A program made the translations under genes and the position numbers. The notes beneath the pieces were generated by a model, which saw only the letters and a list, made by a program, of their open reading frames with translations, was not told the DNA's origin and did no database searches. From assembly GCA_018873245.2 (NCBI GenBank), contig JAEMBT020000007.1, forward strand, positions 8,811,129 through 8,875,128: a stretch of 64,000 bases of DNA, in the 5' to 3' direction. Shown piece after piece: positions 1-9,861 of this stretch. Position 1 is the first letter of the stretch; each line of letters begins with the position of its first letter. Source of the DNA: Archegozetes longisetosus (taxonomy: Eukaryota; Arthropoda; Arachnida; Sarcoptiformes; Trhypochthoniidae).

Positions 1-323
1 TTAATGGCCTTTTTTGACGTTTCAGATTTTTCTGTAGAAATAAGATCAAAATGTCAATAAAAGTTGATTATGAATCCAGAAATGTAGTTTGACAAGTTTT
101 TTTTTCAAAGGTCTGGATTTTAAGAAAGGTGGTTTTATGTCTCACAAATAAATGCTACGTTTGGAGAGTTGACTAGAGTCATGGTTTTTGTTTAACAACT
201 ATCGTTTATTAAAGAATTCAATGATATTTACATCACAAACTATAGAGAACTAATTATAAATTTGAAAACTTTTCAAATGACTAATAACTTCTAAAAGAAT
301 TGTCTAATTAGAACCAAATTCGT
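1..323. other. Intergenic, downstream of MRPL3
   Basis: AT-rich sequence holding the presumed 3' untranslated region of the minus-strand MRPL3 gene. I see no coding sequence, RNA gene or repeat. Confidence 0.5.
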
Positions 324-1608
324 TTATTTAATTTTGGCTTTCTTGGCCACTTTAGATGCGGCGATAAGAGCTTTACGTTCAGCTTCCGTTTCTTCAAATA
401 TAATTGTCGGTTCATCAAATGCATGCAATTCTTTATCATGGATATCCTCAGGCAATGGTTCTTTTGCTTCTTTGGGATAATAAGTCGGAAAAGGTGGGGG
501 GTTTTCAGGTGAATATCTCCTAAAAGAGTAATGAGAAAGTTAAACCTATTATTAAAATGATGGAAGGATTTAACAAACTTTTCATCAACAGTGGTGTCAT
601 GAATATTACACCACGAATGACAGGGACCGGGAACAGCAGGTCCATGAACCCAAATCACATTATATTTAGTGTTGATTCTCCAAATCTTGAGTCCTTTGAT
701 AGTCCTTCGTTCGTTTCCCATATGTCCGGGCATTTTGGTTCCCTTCAAGGGTCCCATCAGTTTGCGACCTCTGCCGATACTGCCGACACGTCTGTGAGCT
801 TTAGTAACGCCTCTGTGTTTGAGTTGTCCCTTAAACTTCCATCGCTTAATCACTCCCTGGAAGCCATGATCGATAGTTCGACCCGAAACGTCCACATAAT
901 CACCAACTCTGAAGTGAGTCGCATATAAAGGAGTTCCAGGAGCCAGCTTTGCGTTATCGCTGATGAAAAATCGCGTCAACTTATTCTTAGGCATAACTCC
1001 CGCCTCATTGAACAATCCAAGATAAGCCGCCGCGAAATTTCGTGGGTCAGCACCTTCTGCGCCGACCACCATTACAGACATTCCCGCCACGGATTGAACC
1101 GATAGAATGGACGACATATTTCTTCCCACTCTTCTGCTGAGTGATATTTGATGACGTGATTGTCAACAACTTGTAAAACAGTTGTGAGCAATCGTTTGCC
1201 AGTCTTTGTCCACATCGGGTAGTTTCCAATCTTTCTGGCAATAACTCCACATCTTTTTGATCCCGGAGTGTATTGTCCTCTTTCTAATTGTTCTGCTTTT
1301 AGTGGACTTTCACCAGGCTTTAGTTCATATTTATCTTTGATATAATCGTCAACAAACTCCTTGTTGTCTTTAGTCAAATAGTTTTTATGCGGAACTTCTC
1401 TTTTGTTCTTTTGTGGCCACCAGCTGAATGGGTGCGTCTTGCGGCGCTTTCGGGTTCGAGCGTTACAATGCGCTGAAGCACTCTGACACAACGTCACCGT
1501 CGATGGTAATAACAAGTTTCTATTGTAGTATATGTTTTGCTGATATACTTGTGATACATTTCTTATTATTTGCGAATGAGTGCAAGATATTAATGGACGA
1601 AAAGACAT
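324..1608 (-). CDS. mRpL3: Mitochondrial large-subunit ribosomal protein uL3m (MRPL3)
   Basis: uL3m, a core protein of the mitochondrial 39S subunit near the peptidyl-transferase region. Exons are 579..1608 and 324..519 (minus), separated by a 59-bp GT-AG intron that joins in phase (phase 2). Conserved blocks agree with animal MRPL3: KRCGVIARKIGNYPMWTK, the L3 core GTPLYATHFRVGDYVDV, DHGFQGVIKRWKFKGQ, GTKMPGHMGNERR and a C-terminal PPPFPTYYPKE. The N-terminus (MSFRPLISC...) is basic and fits a transit peptide. An upstream in-frame Met lies at 1644, so the start is not certain. About 408 aa. The reading frame breaks near 1125-1127, in a GGG run: residues before (HVIKYHSAEEW) and after (VMVVGAEGADPRNFAAAY) both match the family but lie in different frames, and no intron fits. 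This is a 1-bp deletion, real or an assembly error. It is divergent from URI, with about 270 bp between starts. Confidence 0.93.
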
Positions 1609-1882
1609 TTTCTTTAAACTAATTTCTATAAGACTCTCATTCAATACATCGATGAGTATCCTCTGATAAGTACAGTTTGTCAGAAATTTTTATAGATTGA
1701 ATCTTATTTTCAGTCAATTCAAATGTCTACAAAATAGAAGACATGAATGGAAATCACGTGTATTTGTTTTGCTTTTTATCACAGCATTCAATTATTTTTG
1801 TGAATAAAAATTTTCAACTTGTTTCAAGTCTAAATTTTGAGTCAATCTTTAATAATATTTAAAAAATATAACGTAAAAAGTG
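1609..1882. promoter_or_regulatory. Presumed bidirectional promoter, MRPL3 / URI
   Basis: The 274 bp between the MRPL3 start (minus) and the URI start (plus) must hold both 5' untranslated regions and core promoters. I see no convincing TATA box at a usual distance from either start. The call rests on the head-to-head arrangement only. Confidence 0.4.
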
Positions 1883-2782
1883 ATGGAATTGAGTGGTTTG
1901 TATAAACTAAGTGATAAGACAAGACAGGATTTGATGAATTGTGAAGCAAAGATTCAAAATTGGGTTAAATTCAAAAGTGATTACAAGGCTTTAGAGGAAA
2001 GACTTTTGACAATAACTGATAAAACAAGACATGAAGTTATGGTTCCCATTGGAGGATCAAGTCTCGCGTTTATGCCTGGATTTATTAAACACACAAATGA
2101 AATATTAGTGCTTTTGGGTGATAATTACTTTGTTGAACGGTCTGCAAAACAAGCCATCGATATCGTGAACAGAAGACTTAGAAATTGTGACAAAATGATC
2201 GATCAATTGAATGAAGAAAAATCACAACTCCAGAATTGGCTCTCGTTTTCCGAACAGTTTGCTAGTGATAAGAACGAAGATTTAGTTGAAATCGTTGAGG
2301 AATACAACGAGGAGAAGGAGAAGTTGTGGAGAGAGGAACACAGACGTAAAGTCAGAGCACATAAACTCAAATTAGCCGAAGAGAGAAAACTTAGTCAAAT
2401 GAGTCAGGATTTAGAAATTAGTCAAATATTGGAAAATTTAGAGATTCAAGAAAACCAAACACAAGAAAAGGATTTAAAGTCAATTCTCAAGAAAGATAAA
2501 AATAAGTCTGAAGAAGTAGTCAAAACGGAAAAGTCTGTCAGTTTTGATGAGAGCGAAGAATCGGTTATTTCGAATGAAATGGAATCATATCCTTTGAGCA
2601 AATTTGATAAACAGATGACTGACTCAAAGAGTAGTGTGATTCAAAGTGAACGTGATGAAGCCGCGTTTAAAACTGAGGTAACAGAACGAGTGATCGACGA
2701 AAAGACCGCTCAAACGGTTTCAAAAACTGATGAAACGCCTCGAGTTGTATCTCGTTTTAAAGCAAATCGTTTAAAGAAATAA
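1883..2782 (+). CDS. uri: URI1-like unconventional prefoldin (RPB5 interactor)
   Basis: A single-exon protein of about 299 aa. The family member URI binds the RNA polymerase subunit RPB5 and the R2TP/prefoldin-like chaperone complex that assembles polymerases and PIKK complexes. The N-terminal ~130 aa form an alpha-type prefoldin domain: two coiled-coil helices around a beta segment, with the family signature HTNEILVLLGDNYFVERSAK. A charged coiled coil follows (roughly 140-200). The conserved C-terminal pieces are present: KSILKKDK with KSVSFDE, and a final RVVSRFKANRLKK, like the RVSKFKAARL end of vertebrate URI. It is much shorter than human URI because the acidic central part is reduced. 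The ATG at 1883 follows a GTG and is the first Met. AATAAA-type sequence immediately follows the stop. Confidence 0.9.
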   Translation: MELSGLYKLSDKTRQDLMNCEAKIQNWVKFKSDYKALEERLLTITDKTRHEVMVPIGGSSLAFMPGFIKHTNEILVLLGDNYFVERSAKQAIDIVNRRLRNCDKMIDQLNEEKSQLQNWLSFSEQFASDKNEDLVEIVEEYNEEKEKLWREEHRRKVRAHKLKLAEERKLSQMSQDLEISQILENLEIQENQTQEKDLKSILKKDKNKSEEVVKTEKSVSFDESEESVISNEMESYPLSKFDKQMTDSKSSVIQSERDEAAFKTEVTERVIDEKTAQTVSKTDETPRVVSRFKANRLKK

Positions 2783-2936
2783 AATAAACAAATTCTATAT
2801 TCTCTAAAAGCAATGTAACTATTTTTAAATAAATTTTTTAAACCGAGATTTAATTTTGATAGAACAGTCATTTAGCTAATCAACATAAGGCTTACAAACT
2901 TACATTAACTCAATTTCATAAACGGTGATGTTCTAA

Positions 2937-3019
2937 TTTGTGTGTTACTGAAATAAAAAGTTAGATAAATGGTTCTTATTATGCCGAAGGCGCCCAACTA
3001 TATCAATATACAGTCATAA
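2937..3019. repeat. Dispersed repeat, copy A
   Basis: A block of about 70 bp (GTTAGATAAA, a run CTTATTATGC, GGCGCCCAA, TATATCAATAT) recurs with small changes at about 26953-27019 in the same orientation. Downstream at 3040-3180 is a GC-richer stretch full of CCCGACCCGA-type words, unlike the surrounding DNA. It is probably a transposon remnant, family unknown. Confidence 0.5.
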
Positions 3020-3470
3020 TTATTTTTGCGACTTGGGACTTAGAATTAGACCTGTACATCGGGCCCAAAACTCCCGACCCGACCGACATTTTGTGTTCGT
3101 TTGTACGACCCGATCCTACCCGAAAGCTGAAGAAGGCTGGCCCAACCCGACCCGAACGAGAATTAAAATTGCTAAACAGGTAAAGTTTAATCAGTTTATT
3201 GATTAAGTTAGTTGTGGTCTACATTACATTCATAAAAAATGGACACAATATGAGAAATCTTGTTTTTTAGAGTATTCAATAATTTTTCATTAATCTTTCT
3301 GAGGATATCATATAGTTTGTTGTTTTCAATAGGCAAAGACCTCATCTTCTGGTAATTAATTTTAATTGAATTCAGATGATCATATCATGAACCCCGTCTC
3401 ACTCCTGTCATTTTTCAATGTAATATCTATTTGATTTTGAAATGAATAATATGAAATTTCATATTTAAAG

Positions 3471-3587
3471 TTCTATATATCAATAGTTCTAATTTTTCGT
3501 ATCTATCATATCTTTTTAGTTCAATGGATTTCTAAAGAAATTTTTAGAGATATGATAAATACGAAAATTTAGAACTATTGATATAAC
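3471..3587. repeat. Inner inverted repeat of a foldback element
   Basis: Arms of about 40 bp: TATATCAATAGTTCTAA at the left and TTAGAACTATTGATATA at the right, continuing imperfectly through GTATCTATCATATC / GATATGATAAATAC. It directly abuts the longer inverted repeat at 3582-3880. A related fragment is seen near 12150-12185. Confidence 0.7.
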
Positions 3588-3880
3588 ATTTTTATCTTGC
3601 TGAATATTCAAATTTCCTTCAAATCATAGAAATTACATTTATTCTTCGTTAATTTGGTGAAAAATTTTGAAAATCGGATTACAAAGTCAAAAGTTATAAA
3701 GATTTTGCGAGTCAACGTGGCAAGTGATTTGCAACAGAAATTATGTTGACTCGCAAAATCTTTATAACTTTTGACTTTGTAATCCGATTTTCAAAATTTT
3801 TTAACCAAATTAACGAAGAATAAATGTAATTTCTATGATTTGAAGGAAATTTGAATATTCAGCAAGATAAAAATGTTATA
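3582..3880. repeat. Foldback element: 135-bp inverted repeat, 28-bp loop
   Basis: The left arm 3582-3716 is almost exactly the reverse complement of 3745-3880. Outer ends are TATAACATTTTTATC / GATAAAAATGTTATA and inner ends are GCGAGTCAAC / GTTGACTCGC. A third, diverged copy of the arm follows at about 3896-4000 (TTATTCTTGGTTAATTTGGTG). No coding sequence. The symmetry suggests a foldback-type MITE or a recent inverted duplication. Confidence 0.85.
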
Positions 3881-4032
3881 GTGGTTTGAAAAAATTAAAT
3901 CGCATTTACATTACATTTTAAGAAACTACATTTATTCTTGGTTAATTTGGTGCAAAAATTATTTAAATCGATCGAGCCAATCAAAAGTTATAGCGATTTT
4001 CCGACGGAACTTCTGGTTGTCCATAGGTGTAT

Positions 4033-4906
4033 ATATAAGGTTGGAAAGAAAGTCTTTACGGATTTTGACCACCTTTAATCAACATTATTTTTGTAAAGAA
4101 TGGTTATGTTTACAAGTCAATTTCAGTTACATTTCCACACACGTGTTATTTGTCTACAATTTTCTTCTGGAATTAATTTTGATATCTAGTGATAATCAGT
4201 TCTCAAGCTATGTGTTCAGATGAATTCCATATAAGGCGTTGCATGCTTTACTTTTGGCCAACTCCCGACGGAAGTGGATGACCCCACCAAATGATATACC
4301 ATTGGACTTAGGATATCGAATTGAGCATTTTGATACCTCACTTAATCAATTATCACAAGTTGCTCTCGAGATATCCATCTTTTTTGGTTTAGTACCTCGT
4401 AGTGGATAGACCTGAATTTCTCGAATCGTAACTCAAGCAAGCCTGATACAACTAAGAGAGAATTGGTTAAGTCACTTCGCGACCTAACCTATTATACCTT
4501 AGTTCAAGTCAGGTTTGTTTTGTGTTACAACTTGGTAAAGCCAGGTTTATCCATCTCCGAAGGGGTTTGGTCTGGTTGGCCGGAAGTGGTCGAGTGCGGT
4601 ATCGAAATGTTCATCTCGACGAGCTTAATCCAATGGTGTATCACACTTGAATGTGGGGGGTCAGGAACCCCTTTAGACCCATTAACCCAGATTCACTCGC
4701 AATGCCTTATGTGGGTTCATCTGAAGATATAGCTTAAGAACTGATTACTACTAGATATCAAAATTAATTCCAGAAGAAAATTGTAGACAAATAATACGTG
4801 CATGGAAATGCAACTGGAATTGATTTGTAAACATAACCATTCTTCACAAAATTATGTTGATTAAATATGGTCAAAATCCGCAAAGACTTTCTTTCCAACC
4901 TTATAT
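4033..4906. repeat. Long-inverted-repeat element (foldback type)
   Basis: Arms of about 208 bp: 4033-4242 and 4699-4906. Ends read TATAAGGTTGGAAAGAAAG and CTTTCTTTCCAACCTTATA; the inner arm ends are TAAGGCGTTGC / GCAATGCCTTAT. The arms carry scattered mismatches, so this copy is older than 3582-3880. The ~455 bp interior shows no recognizable protein. The outer terminal bases TATA may be a target-site duplication, but this cannot be decided by eye. Confidence 0.75.
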
Positions 4907-5534
4907 TTCACAATACGCATTCGAATAGTAAACCAGGGCCTTGTCTAATTTTTCGTATTTTTCTCTTATTACTATTCTATTATATATTCTATTGATATTC
5001 TAAAGGATTCTTTGTGTAAGCTTCAGAATTATAATCTTGTTTTAGTATTAGATAAGTTTGTAATGCATTGGCGCAACCTTAAGTAATTTGAATTGAGATT
5101 TTGCATATATTCTGGAAATTACACTCAAACTAATGCCAAGTTTTGTTTTTCAATGTCACATAATTTATATTAAGATAAGTGATATGATATTCAATTTTTT
5201 ATATATTAATATGAGACATCAATTATCATATAAGTAACATTCATATTTCTTCGTATTTTTAAAATATAATCCATCGACACTTCAATCATCGAAATTAGTA
5301 CAGGGGTGGGTTTCATAAATGTCTCAATCTTACAATGAAGATTAAGATAATCCTGAGTTCAATTTTTATAATCTCGCTAGCAAATTTGTAAAAATAAAAT
5401 CAGACGTTATAGTTTTATTAGGGATGTTTTATTCTGTCAATGATACCTGTATTTTACCAGCAGTAATTTCTTGTTTATTCGATAGTCCGATAGTTTCTTT
5501 CAATTCTGACCTCAACTTAGAGGGAATTTTTTCT

Positions 5535-6036
5535 GGAACGCTGAATGATGGTTGGTTTGTCTTTATCTATAAAAACCTGACCATATGATTTTCTAGCTAA
5601 ATACTTGGTTTCACTGATATTTTTGTTGAACAAAATAGAAATAATCTATTATTTGAATCAGGATCAATGTGTTTTATAGGTATTACATCAAAGTTACTTA
5701 TCATTAGTGATGTCTGAGAGAAATCAATTGATTGTATTTGCAAACTTCCAAAAAACTGACGCCCAAAGAATCCAATTTGATATCATATGTCTGATTAGTA
5801 CTGATTGTAGTGTTGCCTTTTATTCGTTTTAGAAGAAGACAAATAAGGGTTTTGTTCTGCTTCTGATACAGGAACCTGATTGACTTTACTCATTTTCAAT
5901 GGTGCTTGTTATGGAGATTCATGTTTGGATCAAATGGTTCTGTTGTTATCACTCTGTTTAGATGATTTTTTTCACTGATTTGTTGATTTCGAGATTTAGA
6001 AACCTTTCTGAAGATAGATATCCAAGTTTTTTGCAT
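5535..6036 (-). pseudogene. Decayed haspin-like kinase copy (inverted partner of locus 1)
   Basis: Minus-strand remnant of the same gene as 6956-8557. Its start codon at 6036 begins MQKTW, then ISIFRKVSKSRNQQISEK, matching the N-terminal exon of the intact gene, with several stops and indels further on. The first part of the kinase exon is still visible at 5540-5630: the reverse complement of the intron acceptor, the CAAATACTTGGTTTCACTGA equivalent of the ISGIKYLA block, and the CCATATGATTTTCTAGC glycine-loop region. The sequence is truncated before the catalytic core. It faces away from the intact gene across a shared, diverged inverted 5' flank, so locus 1 is an old palindrome with one arm dead. 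Confidence 0.8.
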
Positions 6037-6955
6037 TATTTGTGGTTATATTAGTAATAAATATTTATTTTAAACTAATTGATCGTATTATCAATAGAAT
6101 GGTTAGAAGACGCTAAGAAGATTGCTTAAGAGTAAATGATAATTTGTTTGACAACTTTGGCAAAGATTTATTTTAATTGTCGCTTAACTAAAATCGTTTC
6201 AATATTTGAAAATTTAAGGTCAACGGTTTCTATAATATTTGAATCATTGTTGGAACGTGTGTGTTAAGCCTCAGATTTTTGGATATCGTGTTGATATATA
6301 AACGAATTCAATACTTATTATAGGAATAGGTTAACTAAGAGCTTTGAAGAATTATCGAAATATATAACGTTCTGCATTTATCCTAAAATGAGGTTCCACA
6401 GCACGAGTACAACAATATATATTTCATTTAATTTTGAACTCTTATTACTTTGAATATAATGTTTTAAAAACTGGGTCAACGAATTCTATAATGGATCAAG
6501 TATTGCTACGAAGTATTTGTTTTTTACACGAAATTAATGAAATGAAATTTGAATTTAAAAAATAATGGTACGTATTGTTATACTCGTGCTTTGAGATTTC
6601 ATTTTAAGATAAATGCAGAACATTAGGTGTTTGGATACTTCTTTAAAGTCCATAGTTAAATTATTACTAGAATAATTTTGAATTCATACAAGCAAATATC
6701 AACACGAGATCCAATAATCAAAGCATAGCACACTCGTCCTAACAATGATTAAACAGTTATAGAATACGTTAACATAATTTTTCAAAATTCAAAGAATTTC
6801 AATTAAACAGCAATTAAAACGAATCTTTGCCGAAGCTGCCAAACAAGTTATCGTTTATCTTAAGCTTTCTTCTTAAAGTCTTCTAAACTTTCGATTGATA
6901 ATACAATCAATTAATATAAACTAAATATTTATAATTACTTGCAACACCTCAAAGA
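6037..6955. repeat. Degenerate palindrome centre between kinase copies at locus 1
   Basis: The shared 5' flanks of the two head-to-head kinase copies are inverted repeats of each other around about 6500. TTGGATATCGTGTTGATAT (6280-6298) pairs with ATATCAACACGAGATCCAA (6707-6725). AAATATATAACGTTCTGC pairs with GCAGAACATTAGGTGT, and CACGAGTACAACAATA with ATTGTTATACTCGTG. Arms are clearly diverged. No coding sequence apart from possible 5' untranslated regions. Confidence 0.75.
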
Positions 6956-8557
6956 ATGGCATCATTGAAAAAAATTTGGAAATCGATCTTCAGAGAAGTT
7001 TCCAAATCTCCAAATCAGCATATTAGCGATGAAACATCATCCAAACAGAATAATAACAAAAGAACAAATGGATCTGAAGGTGAACTTCCATCAAAATTAA
7101 TACCATTGGTGATGAGTAAAGTCGTTCAGAATACAGTATCGGAAATAGAGCAAAAATCCGATTTATCTTCTTCAATGACCGACGACCAATCAAACGAAGG
7201 ACAAAACGTGAATGATAACGACAGAACCGTTGGATCCAACCACGGACTTCCATCAGAACAAACAACATTAGAGACGAGTAAAGACAATGAGGCTCATGTA
7301 TCAGAGGCACGAAGAAATACTAATTTATCTTCATCTAAAACTAATGGTAGAAATACTGATCAGATATTTGACATCAAATTCGATTCTTTGGATATCAGTT
7401 TGTTGGAAGTTTGCAAACAGAAACATTTGGTTTCTGTCAAACATATCACTGATGATAAGTAAGTACTTTTGGTATAATTCTTATAGAAGTCATTGATTTT
7501 GATTCAAATAATAAAATTTACTTCTATTTTCTTCAACAGAAACATCAGTGGAATCAAGTATTTAGCTGGAGGATCATATGGTAAGGTATTCATAGCCAAA
7601 CACATCAACCACAATGATATCATCTTCAAAGAGTCTATGATCGGTAGTCGTTTGAGCGATGGATCTGTTATTCGAAATCATCAGAACTCTGATTTCATAT
7701 TGTCTGATCTGATAAACAGTCAAAGACTCAGTCAATTGAACTCAGATCCCAAATCATTTAATTATTGTTCGAACTTTGCACATGTATTGGACAACTACTA
7801 CGTTTACCATCACGATAGGAATGTGACCACAAAGAGAAAGGAATACATCATATGTAAACAAACATTCGGTGGTAAACCACTTAACAATTCAGATGTATTC
7901 ACTCCTAAAGTAGGACTGAGTATAATGAGTCAAATCATCGCCTCAATAGCTGTTGCAGAACAACAACTCAAATTCGAACACAGAGATCTCCATCAGAACA
8001 ATATTCTGATTGACAAAACGAATGAAAAGTATGGGTACTATCGTTTGAAAGGAAACTCTTTCAAAATCAAACTGAATGGTATTAAAGTGACTCTAATTGA
8101 TAACACATTTTCAAGAACTGAAATCAACAATCAGGTCGTTTTCAATGACTTAACCCGTCTCTTTGCACCAGACGCGGGGGAGTGTGAAGACAAAGAACTT
8201 GAAAATTGTTATCAAAAAATGAATGAAATAACTGGAGGTCAATGGAATCGATTTTGTCCAAAAACAAATATTGTTTGGTTGCAACTTATCTTCAGTCGAA
8301 TTCGTATTGAAGAAGATAGAAAACGGTATTGTGGACTTCGATCCCATAGATCAGAAAGTGACACAATCAATTCGTTGAAGCAAAATATTGGAAAATTTGA
8401 CTCTGTTTTAGATTTGGTTGAAAATCGCTCCATGTTCTATAACAAAACTAAAGCCAAACCAAAAAAATCAAAGGCCAAAAGGATTCTAAAGAACATAAAT
8501 ATATTCCAAAGATTTTTTAGTCTAAGGAATAAGTTCCACAACTTATTCTTACTGTAA
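6956..8557 (+). CDS. Haspin-like protein kinase, locus 1 (intact)
   Basis: Two exons, 6956..7458 and 7540..8557, with an 81-bp GT-AG intron joined in phase; 506 aa. Exon 1 encodes a polar, Ser/Asn/Lys-rich tail with no known domain. Exon 2 is a haspin-family kinase domain: glycine loop AGGSYGKVF (about 177-185), likely ATP lysine in IIFKES (about K198), FGGKPL hinge region, SLAVAE-like SIAVAEQQLKFEHRDLHQNN with catalytic D317, and DNT (about 355-357) where haspins carry DYT instead of DFG, then TFSRTE and the haspin C-lobe block WNRFCPKTNIVWLQLI. The basic tail ends RNKFHNLFLL. Known haspin phosphorylates histone H3 Thr3 and positions the chromosomal passenger complex; whether this divergent copy does so is unknown. 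The kinase exon is nearly identical to the copies at 16215-19800, whereas exon 1 is strongly diverged. Confidence 0.85.
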
Positions 8558-9853
8558 ATATTCCCCACTTTTATTCAAATGATTGATTTTTCACAACAAT
8601 TTTTGCAAATTTAGGGGCACATATGAAATACATATGAACAAATATATGAAATTATCAAATGTTTACTAATCAATTCTTCGATTTTTATTACTAATTATAT
8701 ATTCATTTTTTTCGATTATGTTCTTCTTTAAAATAAATTAAATTTTACTTGAATCTTTTAAATCATTTGTCATTAAATCATTATCACTTGAAATCTAATA
8801 CCTATAATTTGTCTGTACTATTCCCGATTCAATATTCATGTACTTTCAATGAGTATTCAATTATTTGGTGATTAAGTACTCCAATGATATGAATGATTCG
8901 TTGATGTACTGCAGTGCAGGCATCACTTCTGTACATACTCATGTCTTCGAATCTTTTACATTCATTACTGTTTCGGTCATCTTTTTCGCACCTTTTATTC
9001 GTTATCAACCTCCCATAGCATATCATCATGCTATAATGCGCCAACTCGAAAATTTTCACAAAATAAGTTAATGCCACTTCAGGAGCAAGGTATCAGAACT
9101 CTATAAATTGCTCGAATTGAATCTGAAAAGTTTCAAGTAGATTTCCTGAAATCCTTTGTGCAATAAAGCGCAATTTTTTTATTGCTAAAATTTTTAGTGC
9201 TACATTACGCTAACTCTTTCAATTTTTTATTTAAACAACCAATCAACTATTTCATGCATAGAATCAGAGAGAAAATAATATTTTTAATCTATTTTATACT
9301 GAATCAAAACTTGATCCACGTTATTTGATCCTAAAATCTTTTTAATCACTCCAAAAATCAATCATATGAAGAATCAATGAGTTATTTATACTATCGTATC
9401 TTCATCGATCCTATAGGATTGTTACATAATCCTTTAATAAATTATATCAATTATTTTTCATACATTCAAATCTATCGAATTGATGTTTGTTTGTGAAGGT
9501 ATGTATTCAAGAAATGAACTTCTTTTAAAAAAAATTCTTATTAATAAATCAATGCATCTTCGAATTAATGCAAGTAAACTAATCAAATGGGTTGGTTAAA
9601 CGTTCAAATATAATCAAATAAGTTTAACTGAAAATGTTTATTAATTAATAATCTTTAAACAAATTCATTATTTATAATGAGAAATCATAGACATGATTGA
9701 TACTTACGAGGGAAGTTCTGGACTATGTAATAACCGATTTCAAATTATTTTAATTGCATAAATAATATGTCATATGATGTTTGAAAAGACACAGAAAAGG
9801 CTGACAGGTAGATACTTACAAGTTGTGACCACTCAAAAAGTGATTTCCTATGA
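8558..9853. other. Intergenic, 3' flank of kinase locus 1
   Basis: AT-rich. The first ~280 bp align with the 3' flank of the palindrome kinase copies (shared words TTACTTGAATC / TCACTTCAATT, AATCTAATACCT, GATTCAATATTCA), but with much divergence beyond about 8579. A short AGTGCTACATTACGCTAACTC near 9219 is the inverted relative of the mini-repeat at 12211-12273. No gene seen. Confidence 0.5.
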
Positions 9854-9861
9854 CTTATTAC

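Noticed and set aside
8829..9077. Opposed open frames of about 70-80 codons after kinase locus 1
   Set aside because: Both strands are open over the same stretch and neither has family resemblance, as expected by chance.
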